A DNA stretch of 64,000 bases, taken from contig JBAMJV010007378.1 in the NCBI GenBank assembly GCA_037951105.1, positions 34,949-98,948 on the forward strand, read 5' to 3'. Source of the stretch: Echinarachnius parma (taxonomy: Eukaryota; Echinodermata; Echinoidea; Clypeasteroida; Echinarachniidae). How positions within the stretch are numbered: position 1 is the first letter of the stretch; the number at the start of each line of letters is the position of its first letter. The translations under genes and the position numbers were made by a program. The notes beneath the pieces were generated by a model. That model saw nothing but the letters and a program-made list of their open reading frames with translations, did no database searches and was not told the origin of the DNA. This document shows, piece after piece, positions 52,101 to 58,690 of this stretch.

Positions 52101-53947
52101 GCTGTTTTATGCACTTTACCCATATTCGTAGCAGCAAAGAAAGTTGGTATGAAAGTAATTTTGTAACCACCTATCGCAATGTTTTCTAATTTTCTGAAAA
52201 TCAATTTTCCAACAATATGGACATTACATTTCCTTATCATAAACAATTACAACAATCTTACCAACGGTCATTGGTAAGATTCTTGTAAAATAAATTGCTG
52301 TGCGCAGTTATTTGATGTCCTTTTGCATTCCTCCCCATTACCTCCTTTAGGGTAAACTGATGCCTACCGAGGATATCACCATCTTCTACAAAGTGGAGCC
52401 GCATAGCGACCGTCTCAACCAAATCATCCCTGCCCATGAGGAGTACATATTTAGCACCATCAAGCAACCCCTCAGACCATTCCCTCTTTCCAGCAGTGCT
52501 GAGGAGATTGTCAGAGAAACATTTCAGGTACGTTGGCTACATGATGTTGTTATTGTTATTGATATTACGGTTGTTACTTAGCAACCGTCTCAACCAAATC
52601 ATCCCCGCCCATGAGGAGTACATCTTTAGCACCATCAAGTAACCCCTCAGACCAATCCCTCTTTCCAGCAGTGCTGAGGAGATTGTCAGAGAAACGATTC
52701 AGGTATGTCAGGCTCTTGATGATATTGTTCCCTCTTCCTAGCAGAGCTGTGGAGATATCAGAGAGCTGTCAGAGAAACCTTCTGGGTGCATCAGCTATTT
52801 ATTGTTCTTGTTGTAAGCTATGTCCAGTAAAAGAAATATGAATATGTCCAGTAAAAGAAATATCAATATGTTTATAAAATAAATTCAGAATGCGATTTTG
52901 ATGACTACTTTTTATGGAATAGTTCACCCAACCAAAAAAAACCCCAAAGAAATGAATTAAGCTTGTGTTCTGAGTCTCAGCTAAGTCTCTATCCTGGGTC
53001 CTTGCAGAATACTTGTACCAAAATCAAAGGTCTACCTCCATTAAGTGTTGCTAATTTATCTTCTCTGTTCTCTGATAATAAACATTTGCAGCTGAAGGGG
53101 CCCAGTCTGGAGCTAGTAATTGTGAGGGGTCACATTGACACCAAAGCGGTTACCGTAGGAGCGGTCGGTAACGGTCCAACACCTTTCTGCAAGTTTGTCA
53201 ATGTGGAGCTGTGTGATGCCAAGCCATCGCATGGCGCCCGTAGCACGAGAGGGTCTGTTCTACTGGAGAACCCGCCTGGTGACTTCCTGCTGACGGTGGA
53301 CGAGCTTGCGGCACACATTGCTGTTATCTTCGGGCTGCATGGCAAGAAGGTCACATTGTACAGAGCCAAGAACAAGAGCAACGGTGAGTTGAAATTACAT
53401 TTCCTTTTATACTCCTGTCAAAAGTTTTGTTTGAAGACCGCAATCCACATCTTACTAACTGAATTATAGAAAAACATTCTCTGTATTGAGCCATGAACAA
53501 AATGTTTATCATTCCTTCTTTATTTATTGATTCATAACCAAATACTTTTGGACATGTCAGGTCTAGCAGATGCTTTTTATTTGTTTTTACTTATACGATG
53601 CTGTATGTTTAAGAGTTTGTTACTGTGCTATGAGCAGGTCTCTGCTACTCATTGCTGTAGCTATGGGGAGGGATTGAAACTATGAGAGGCCCTTGAAATG
53701 TGATATTATTAAACAGAAATATACATGTAAAGTCAGAAATCATCCATCAAATATTATTTGTAAACATTTTGTGTGAATGCAAGTGTGTTTATTTAATGTT
53801 TACCATTTTCAGTTGATTGTTTATATTTCATATGATTAATATATCTTTTTCCCCCTCTCCCTTCTGATTATTTTGTTTTCAGCTCTCAACAATGTGAAGT
53901 CCATCGTCTCCCTGAGCGGTAGCACCCTATACGCCTACGTCAGTTGA
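28145..53947 (+). CDS. IARS1: Isoleucine--tRNA ligase, cytoplasmic
   Basis: Twenty-three coding exons: 28145-28263, 28786-28942, 30819-30938, 32183-32317, 32837-32921, 34324-34540, 42091-42151, 42776-42871, 43419-43538, 44251-44441, 45591-45791, 46362-46559, 47143-47313, 47727-47871, 48288-48408, 49124-49215, 49791-49993, 50474-50660, 51115-51399, 51763-51858, 52351-52527, 53092-53383, 53883-53947. All introns are GT-AG, phases agree, and the sum is 1177 codons plus TGA. It charges tRNA-Ile in the cytosol (class I synthetase; part of the multisynthetase complex in animals). Visible motifs: HYGH (55-58), TTTPW of the editing domain (224-228), GTGVVHQA (318-325), [16 protein letters not shown] (600-604). 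The ATG is in good context (GCCATGG). The C terminus has one UNE-I-like repeat instead of the two in vertebrates (about 1262 residues). Several exons have decayed copies in flanking introns. Confidence 0.98.
28786..28942 (+). other. IARS1: IARS1 exon 2, HIGH motif
   Basis: Encodes [16 protein letters not shown] (residues 43-58), the class I nucleotide-binding motif in its usual IleRS form HYGH, plus [11 protein letters not shown]. The acceptor CTCCCAG completes Arg40 across the junction. Confidence 0.97.
29067..30294. mobile_element. 1.23-kb TIR element, second copy of the 7234 family
   Basis: Runs from CAACCCTCGAAATTAAC to CCAATTTCGAGCGTTGG and is flanked by GTTAGA at 29061-29066 and 30295-30300. 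Subterminal GGCCCG / CGGGCC blocks match the first copy. A second CGAAATTA-type partial end at about 29258-29300 suggests a nested or rearranged arm. It lies in IARS1 intron 2. Confidence 0.85.
30562..30715. mobile_element. MITE with GGGGGTGTTGCATAAAGAGT ends
   Basis: GGGGGTGTTGCATAAAGAGTTGCAATC-type left end; the right end has GATTGATCGATTATACCCCCC and a TTGCAACT-type inverse. It is related to the elements at 43566-43724 and 22909. It lies in IARS1 intron 2. Confidence 0.6.
31021..31575 (+). pseudogene. Four decayed tandem copies of the 3' part of IARS1 exon 3
   Basis: After the true exon (ending 30938, GAATGGGAG|GTAAGAC), its last 35-45 bases recur at 31046-31088, 31203-31243, 31360-31401 and 31524-31557, spaced about 157 bp. 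Each ends in GAATGGGAG followed by GT (GTTAGAG, GTGAGG, GTGAGA, GTGAGA). Flanking intron words (TTTACGAGGACTCC, CTACCTCCATTGAAAAA, CACATATCTAT) are duplicated with them. The second copy still reads [13 protein letters not shown]. Confidence 0.85.
31664..32053. mobile_element. MITE family B, copy 3
   Basis: AGTAAAGTGTCTAAC at the left and GACACTTTACAGGTGCACCT at the right, with the shared interior. It lies in IARS1 intron 3, next to the exon 4 acceptor. Confidence 0.8.
32428..32662 (+). pseudogene. Two decayed copies of IARS1 exon 4
   Basis: 32428-32479 (GTATGACAAGGGAATGGTCT) and 32582-32660 (GGTTTATGGAGAGTACATTG, then TAGAGGCTTCAAG) match the second half of exon 4 (32183-32317) with indels and substitutions. 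They lie in intron 4, downstream of the true exon. Confidence 0.8.
33354..34191. mobile_element. TTAA-flanked MITE, family A, copy 3, with insertion
   Basis: TTAAAGGGATAGTTGAGTAT at the left and CAAAACTCAACTTGGCCTTTAA at the right. It is enlarged to 838 bp by a nested insertion at about 33525-33985. It lies in IARS1 intron 5. Confidence 0.8.
33525..33985. mobile_element. Nested element related to palindromic element P2
   Basis: GCGCGAAGCACTAGCG at 33538 and CGCTAGTGCCTCGC near 33960 are approximate inverted ends. The right half shares GGTAAGTACCGTATCATAT and GTTTTAAGCACAATTA with the arms of P2 (18704-19326). Tandem AATACGGGACTGTA units lie inside. Confidence 0.65.
34324..34540 (+). other. 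IARS1: IARS1 exon 6, CP1 editing domain
   Basis: Encodes [12 protein letters not shown] (222-233), the threonine-rich signature of the CP1 domain that hydrolyses mischarged Val-tRNA-Ile. The donor GTAAAT leads into ATG/ATA microsatellite DNA and the 7.5-kb intron 6. Confidence 0.95.
34541..34595. repeat. ATG/ATA microsatellite at the exon 6 donor
   Basis: GATGATGATAATGATGATG and ATAATAATAA runs begin within a few bases of the exon 6 donor. Confidence 0.85.
34810..36957. mobile_element. 2.15-kb TIR element, TACCGTATTTGTCGGTGTAT
   Basis: TACCGTATTTGTCGGTGTAT at the left and ATACACCGACAAATACGGTA at the right are perfect inverted ends; CCGC / GCGG continues inward. It carries a nested element (35211-36136) and a GC-rich block at 36415-36620. 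It lies in IARS1 intron 6. No transposase frame was seen. Confidence 0.85.
35211..36136. mobile_element. Nested element with TTATGCCTCCGC ends and about 150-bp repeats
   Basis: TTATGCCTCCGC at 35211 and GCGGAGGCATAA at 36136 are inverted. Inside, five units of about 150 bp start with ATATATTGAGTC.TG(T/C)GACC and include TGACCTTTGACCTCATGAAC and CTCATACCAAGTTTGAAATT. They are followed by GTACGTACGGAC simple repeats (36028-36093). A perfect 16-bp palindrome, CGACTGCGCGCAGTCG, is at 35191. A fragment of the same end occurs at 30327. Confidence 0.8.
37118..41105. mobile_element. 4-kb head-to-head palindrome
   Basis: Left arm 37118-39015 and right arm 39026-41105 are inverted copies around a 10-bp centre (ACACAGTACT). 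Ends are GGGTCAATCCACGTCAAATC and its inverse, flanked by ATTT on both sides. Each arm has a unique outer part (about 500 bp) and an inner array of about 198-bp units containing GGGAATTGGCAGACATTCAC, GCTACCGGAACGTTTAACGG and CGAAAATGGTCGTAAACACA: six units on the left, seven on the right. The 182-bp arm-length difference fits one extra unit. Mirrored 62-codon frames at 37606 and 40438 are by-products. It lies in IARS1 intron 6. Confidence 0.92.
41195..41874. mobile_element. 680-bp TIR element (AATAAGGGAGTTCGTA)
   Basis: AATAAGGGAGTTCGTAGTTA at the left and TAAGTACGAACTCCCTTATT at the right are inverted. The interior has CpG-rich GCGTGCGTGCG words and poly(A) runs. It lies in IARS1 intron 6, 90 bp from the previous palindrome. 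Confidence 0.75.
42296..42492. mobile_element. SINE-like repeat with CTCCCTGGGGAGCAT block
   Basis: ATAATAAATTACATTTATAT followed by AGCACTTAATAC and CAACTCCCTGGGGAGCATAC. The same words occur at about 48470-48620, so this is a dispersed family. It lies in IARS1 intron 7. Confidence 0.5.
43566..43724. mobile_element. 159-bp MITE, GGCCCTGTTGCAGAAAGAGT
   Basis: AGGGCCCTGTTGCAGAAAGA at the left and TTTGTGCAACAGGGCC at the right, with inverted TTGCAAT/ATTGCAA and TCTGATTGG words inside. It lies in intron 9, 27 bases after the exon 9 donor. Confidence 0.8.
44515..44580 (+). pseudogene. Decayed copy of the end of IARS1 exon 10
   Basis: CAACAACCAGCAGATGTACTG at 44552-44572 repeats the exon 10 ending CCAACAACCAGCAGACCTACTG (44420-44441), about 130 bp downstream. 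Only the last 25 or so bases are clear. Confidence 0.6.
44788..44880 (-). mobile_element. tRNA-derived SINE, inverted partner
   Basis: On the minus strand: GGGCTTTCTATAGCTCAGTT (box A), an anticodon-loop region CTAGCAA, and GAGTTCGAATCCC (box B), then a tail with CTGCTCATTTT. The 5' and 3' ends do not form an acceptor stem, so this is not a functional tRNA. Confidence 0.65.
44950..45048 (+). mobile_element. tRNA-derived SINE
   Basis: TAAGCTCAGCTGGTTGAGCA (box A), CTAGCAATCTGGAGGTC, and GGGGGTCGAATCCCGG (box B), then TTGCTCATTTTCATTT. It is the same family as the piece at 44788 in the opposite direction, 70 bp away. A tail fragment lies at about 46598-46650. Confidence 0.65.
45240..45560 (+). 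pseudogene. Two decayed upstream copies of IARS1 exon 11
   Basis: Copies start at 45249 (after CCAG) and 45424 (after AACACAG), before the true exon at 45591; spacing is 175 and 167 bp. Each carries the GAAGCGTTTTGCCAACTGGC block, GGAACCGGTACTG, and the following intron with GTCTTTTTCTTGAATCTG. Copy 2 has lost about 16 bases (GAGTTTGTGAAGG...) and both have frameshifts. Acceptor sites survive. Confidence 0.9.
46925..47060 (+). pseudogene. Decayed upstream copy of IARS1 exon 13 (KMSKS exon)
   Basis: 46945-47055 matches exon 13 (47143-47313): CTCTTTTTGACAAGCCTC, AACCTCATTGTCAACGGGCT, then GATGGATAGAAGATGAGCAA, where CAG has become TAG just before the KMSK codons. No clear acceptor or donor. 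It lies about 210 bp upstream of the real exon. Confidence 0.88.
47143..47313 (+). other. IARS1: IARS1 exon 13, KMSKS loop
   Basis: Encodes [27 protein letters not shown] (600-604) is the second ATP-binding signature. A decayed copy of this exon lies about 210 bp upstream. Confidence 0.97.
47341..47530. repeat. ATTC tetranucleotide microsatellite
   Basis: More than 40 uninterrupted CATT units just after the exon 13 donor. The frame reading HSFI repeats is not a gene. Confidence 0.98.
48425..48830. mobile_element. AAT/AAC microsatellite and SINE-like repeat
   Basis: Starts with AATAATAATAACAACAAC, then a block similar to 42296-42492 (ACTCCCTGGGGAGCATTC), and ends with a minus-strand tRNA-like piece at 48755-48820 (GGGTTCGAAC box B). 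It lies in IARS1 intron 15. Confidence 0.55.
50307..50417 (+). pseudogene. Decayed upstream copy of IARS1 exon 18
   Basis: After TTTTAATACAG (acceptor-like, ending 50314), the copy reads [16 protein letters not shown] in frame with the real exon ([16 protein letters not shown], from 50474). It remains open for about 33 codons to a TGA. No donor is evident. It lies 160 bp upstream of the true exon. Confidence 0.88.
52581..52702 (+). pseudogene. Near-identical downstream copy of IARS1 exon 21 with a stop
   Basis: AACCGTCTCAACCAAATCAT through GTCAGAGAAACGATTCAG repeats 52406-52527 with only a handful of differences, one being CAA to TAA (ATCAAG-TAA). It retains a donor, GTATGT. The copied unit begins inside the exon, so it has no acceptor of its own. 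Confidence 0.92.
52720..52795 (+). pseudogene. Third, more decayed piece of IARS1 exon 21
   Basis: TCCCTCTTCCTAGCAGAGCTGTGGAGATATC followed by CTGTCAGAGAAACCTTC matches the end of exon 21 with insertions, 170 bp beyond copy 2. Confidence 0.75.
53092..53947 (+). other. IARS1: IARS1 exons 22-23, single C-terminal repeat
   Basis: Encodes [11 protein letters not shown], then [12 protein letters not shown] and [11 protein letters not shown]-stop. In vertebrate IARS1 this module is present twice (LLENPKG... and LLENPLG...). Here only one is found before TGA, accounting for most of the 85-residue length difference. No second copy was seen downstream in the 3' UTR. Confidence 0.85.
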
Positions 53948-54735
53948 TGAGGGATCCATCCTACCACTTAGCTGTAGTTTGATTCAAATTGTGCAGTACC
54001 AGTTAGGTAACGTGTTCATGGCATTCATACCAAGCAAATCTTAGATTATGGAAACAGTTGTTGAATTAATGCTGTTTATATGATACCAAAGCTTGACTTT
54101 GATAACGTTAACAATTGTTGAAGTAATGTTATTTATGATAAAAATGTATTTGGCTGTGGAAATGGTTACGATGTAACAAAGAAAGAAGTGTAGGTATGAA
54201 GGGGAATCTAATTCACATTATGAAATATGCCATGTTTATTGAAAAGGTTCTGAAATTACGACAATATACTGGTACGTATATCTTTCTATTACTGTCCATA
54301 CGCACATTTACATTGAAAATGGCATTGAATTCTGAATATTGTACTTAATGTATTTATGGGTCATGGTCTACATCTGGACATAATCGTCTTGCCTGACATA
54401 GAGCGAAAGTGTCATAGACATTCTTCTATGACTTCTATGACTTCAGTTGTCTGTTGCCCAAAATACGTAGAACAGAAACTCTCTGTGGGGCATATGTTAC
54501 CGTTTTAGCATTGCCATGGTAACCTTGCAGTACAAAGTAAAAGTGGGGTAGGAAACTAAACTGGTGCATTTTCTGAGTTCGAGATGTTATGTTATGATTT
54601 ATCAATACTGCACTACCTTGTTACCTAAAATTGGCTTGACTATTGTACAAGTAATAACTTCTGACATTGATATTCATTGTAAGTCAAATTGAGCTGAGCT
54701 TTCGATCCTATCAGGTCCTTTATCAAGCATTGTGA
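53948..54735 (+). other. IARS1 3' UTR
   Basis: Follows the TGA at 53945-53947. It is AT-rich and contains an X-box-like ATTGCCATGGTAAC at 54510-54523. The 3' end is inferred from the signals at 54736 and 54798. Confidence 0.6.
54510..54523. promoter_or_regulatory. X-box-like palindrome in the IARS1 3' region
   Basis: ATTGCCATGGTAAC differs by one base from the motif repeated in the 156-bp array at 151-2310. Isolated copy; it may be chance. Confidence 0.35.
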
Positions 54736-54741
54736 AATAAA
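54736..54741 (+). terminator. Candidate IARS1 poly(A) signal
   Basis: AATAAA about 790 bases after the stop. A second AATAAA is at 54798-54803. Either would give a normal-length 3' UTR. Confidence 0.5.
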
Positions 54742-54803
54742 GACTTACAGAAAACACATTAATAATGCAAGTAAAGGTGTCTTTGGCATGCTTGCAAAAT
54801 AAA

Positions 54804-56756
54804 ACTGCTGCAAAATGTAGTGTGTATACAAATGTTTGTTTGTATTCTAATATCATTTGAAGTGTGCTACCACTGGGCCCATTTAAAGTTGTTTTGTTGT
54901 TTTCAGGCGAACGTTTATTGCATCTTCATTTGTGGACAGGTTCATGATGCCCTCGCAATTAGACTCTGCCCCCACACTCACCTATTGATCGCTTTGTGCT
55001 GTTGCAAATGAGTACGACGCTTAATTGGTCAAATCAACACTGTATTGAACAGGGATAGCAGGAACAGGACAACGGGTGAACGTGGGCAAGGCCTAATCAT
55101 GGCGTTATCACGTACCAGTTCACTAGTGGACATGCCAATCAAAGAAAAGTCCCTTATTCTGTGGCCCTCTCTCGTAAACCCTTTGATGAGGTTAAAGTGA
55201 TTCATTAACTTCATAATGTTTTTCCAAAAGTGATATTTGAAACTTCAATCATATTCCAATGTTATTGAAAGATTCTTCTAAATGATGTGTGAAAGCTTCG
55301 TAGAAATAGACCACATTGTACCTAGTGAAAAACAGTGCAAATATAAGATTTATCACGTACTGTCCATTGATTTTTTACTACAAACAAAAAGAGTGTTCTA
55401 GAATGCTTTTCTAATCAATCATGAATATCTCCATAATTAGGGAGACATTTGATAAATCAAAACCCATTTTATTCTTCTTTTATCATAAGCCAAACAACAA
55501 GGTACAAATGTGTTTTATTCTAGAGTCAAATTGTCCTAAATCGGTCAACAAGTGCAGTATTATATTTGTAATACTAATACTAATCTTTTCTTTGCCTTTT
55601 TCAGATTTTCATTACATTATTTCTTTCATTTCTAATGTAAATTTGGAACCTTTCTCCTGTTAAAAGGGTTTATTAACCATTTCCTATATTCAACGTCATA
55701 TCCCATTCAGAGCCAGAAGATCAGTTCATTTATGTGAGATGAACATCTTCTGTATTTATATGAAGTTTGAACACAGTGTAAATAAATTCTGAATCAAAAT
55801 TCAAGATTTATTAGGATATTAGGCAAAGTCATTTTCATGAAGTATTCGGAGGATTGGACTTTCTCCCTGCTAGCGTTATGTAAAAGGGCGCATACTAACA
55901 TGTATATTATATTCTAAGACAAGAATCATTGTAAGACTTATCAGCATGAATTATATAATAATGTATTATCATTGTAATGGGCAATCGAAGATGTTCATAT
56001 CTCAGTAAGTAAATGATATGCATTTCACCAGTCAGTTGCTGTGCTGTGAAATGAGCACTAATAAATGAAAAGAAACAGAAATCATTAGTGTTGTATTTGG
56101 ATTTCATTTTAAAGATTGCACGAGTGACGAGTGTATAATTATTTAGGCCATTTTTGTGTATGTGTGTTTAAATGTCTGCTATAGCATTACATAAAGACAG
56201 TTGTCTGGTACAGTTGACAATTTGACTTAATCAGTATTTCAACATTTGGTAAATTAAATAGCTACATTGCAGGTGCTTTGGAGCAGCCCCCCCCCCCCCC
56301 CCCCCTCCCACCAAGTGTTTTGAAAATTGCAACAATATTTGGACACAAATTAACTCGACTCCCATTTGAGCGAAAGTGTCTTATGATATTACGGCAAAAG
56401 ACCTCAGCCCCTTCCCCAACCCCAGAGTATGAATTTCTGCTTATGCCTTTGATAGCATTTGTATATTGAAAGGTCAATCGATTCATCTTAGTCGGCAACA
56501 ATTGATAATTGCTGAATTTATGAATAATATTATAGCTTTATTGTAGTTGATGTATGATAAAATTATTCACACTAAATTGCTTGTATGACAGCATTATACA
56601 GCTAAGTTTATCTCCGTCCACATCAATAGTCTAATGACATCCTACTTATCTTCCTCCCACCAAGTGTTTTGAAAATTGCAACAATATTTGGAAGGTAGGT
56701 AACTACCGCTACCTCTTCCCATCACTTCCTCGCTCTCTTCTTCTTTTCCTCCTGCA
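54804..56756. other. Intergenic DNA
   Basis: No gene recognised. About 55215-55510 resembles a degraded family B MITE (ACTTCAATCATATTCCAATG, TTTATTCTTCTTTTATCATAAGCCAAAC). A 20-base poly(C) tract lies at 56286-56306. CCACCAAGTGTTTTGAAAAT occurs twice (56308 and 56658), a direct repeat flanking about 350 bp. Confidence 0.5.
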
Positions 56757-58317
56757 CATCAACATGATCAAAACCACCACCATCATCAATCATAACCATC
56801 ATCACAACCACCAGCATTGGCATCAACATGATCAAAACCACCACCATCATCAATCATAACCATCATCACAACCACCAGCATTGGCATCAACATGATCAAA
56901 ACCACCACCATCATCAATCATAACCATCATCACAACCACCAGCATTGGCATCAACATGATCAAAACCACCACCATCATCAATCATAACCATCATCACAAC
57001 CACCAGCATTGGCATCAACATGATCAAAACCACCACCATCATCAATCATAACCATCATCACAACCACCAGCATTGGCATCAACATGATCAAAACCACCAC
57101 CATCATCAATCATAACCATCATCACAACCACCAGCATTGGCATCAACATGATCAAAACCACCACCATCATCAATCATAACCATCATCACAACCACCAGCA
57201 TTGGCATCAACATCATCAAAACCACCACCATCATCAATCATAACCATCATCACAACCACCAGCATTGGCATCAACATCATCAAAACCACCACCATCATCA
57301 ATCATAACCATCATCACAACCACCAGCATTGGCATCAACATGATCAAAACCACCACCATCATCAATCATAACCATCATCACAACCACCAGCATTGGCATC
57401 AACATGATCAAAACCACCACCATCATCAATCATAACCATCATCACAACCACCAGCATTGGCATCAACATGATCAAAACCACCACCATCATCAATCATAAC
57501 CATCATCACAAACCACCAGCATTGGCATCAACATGATCAAAACCCACCCACCATCATCAATCATAACCATACATCACAACCACCAGCATTGGCATCAACA
57601 TCATCAAAACCACCACCATCATCAATCATAACCATCATCACAACCACCAGCATTGGCATCAACATGATCAAAACCCACCACCATCATCAATCATAACCAT
57701 CATCACAACCACCAGCATTGGCATCAACATGATCAAAACCACCACCATCATCAATCATAACCATCATCACAACCACCAGCATTGGCATCAACATGATCAA
57801 AACCACCACCATCATCAACATAACCATCATCACAACCACCAGCATTGGCATCAACATGATCAAAACCACCACCATCATCAATCATAACCATCATCACAAC
57901 CACCAGCATTGGCATCAACTATCATCAAAACTACCACCATCATCAATCATAACCATCATCACACCACCAGCATTGGCATCAACATGATCAAAACCACCAC
58001 CATCATCAATCATAACCATCATCACAACCACCAGCATTGGCATCAACATGATCAAAACCACCCACCATCATCAATCATAACCATCATCACAACCACCAGC
58101 ATTGGCATCAACATGATCAAAACCACCACCAATCATCAATCATAACCATCATCACAACCACCAGCATTGGCATCAACATGATCAAAACCACCACCATCAT
58201 CAATCATAACCATCATCACAACCACCAGCATTGGCATCAACATGATCAAAACCACCACCATCATCAATCCATAACCATCATCACAACCACCAGCATTGGC
58301 ATCAACATCATCAAAAC
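56757..58317. repeat. 64-bp minisatellite, about 24 units
   Basis: Unit CATCAACATGATCAAAACC... to ...CCACCAGCATTGG, period 64 bp (56757, 56821, 56885 and so on). Units are nearly identical, with occasional single-base indels and a GAT/CAT swap. Because 64 is not a multiple of 3, reading frames rotate and the His/Asn or Met/Val frames are not genes. The unit itself is built of CAT/CAC/AAC triplets. Confidence 0.97.
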
Positions 58318-58497
58318 TACAGTGAAACCTCATAACTAACACCTTGGGCCTATTGAATTTACCTCGTTATATCAGATTTTGTTGTTGTATCCGGGCTTAA
58401 AGATAATTAAATACATAGAACCGGGGACCCGTGATGTTATCTTGCTGTATCAGGTACCTCTTTATAACAGAGCTTGTTATAAATAGGTTCCACTGTA
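58318..58497. mobile_element. Tc1/mariner-type MITE at the end of the minisatellite
   Basis: TACAGTGAAACCTCATAACT at the left and GGTTCCACTGTA at the right; CAGTGAAACCTC is the common Tc1/mariner terminus and TA flanks both ends. Minisatellite-like CCACCATTACAACCATCATT resumes afterwards, so the element appears to have inserted into the array. Confidence 0.8.
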
Positions 58498-58690
58498 CCA
58501 CCATTACAACCATCATTCATTACCATCCACAATCAGAAACCATCATCACAATCACCAGTATTAGCATCAACAATATCATCATCATTCTCGTCCTCATCGT
58601 CATCATCATCACCATCATTATCATAATCTTTGTCATCACCGTCATCAGCAGCATCAGCATCAACATCAACATCGCATACAGCAAATACCA
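58498..58690. repeat. Degenerate continuation of CAT/ATC-rich repeats
   Basis: CATCATCATCACCATCATTA and similar triplets without the 64-bp period. Confidence 0.7.

Noticed and set aside
56757-58342. His/Asn-rich or Met/Val-rich repeat proteins
   Set aside because: The 64-bp period is not a multiple of three, so no frame persists beyond a few units.
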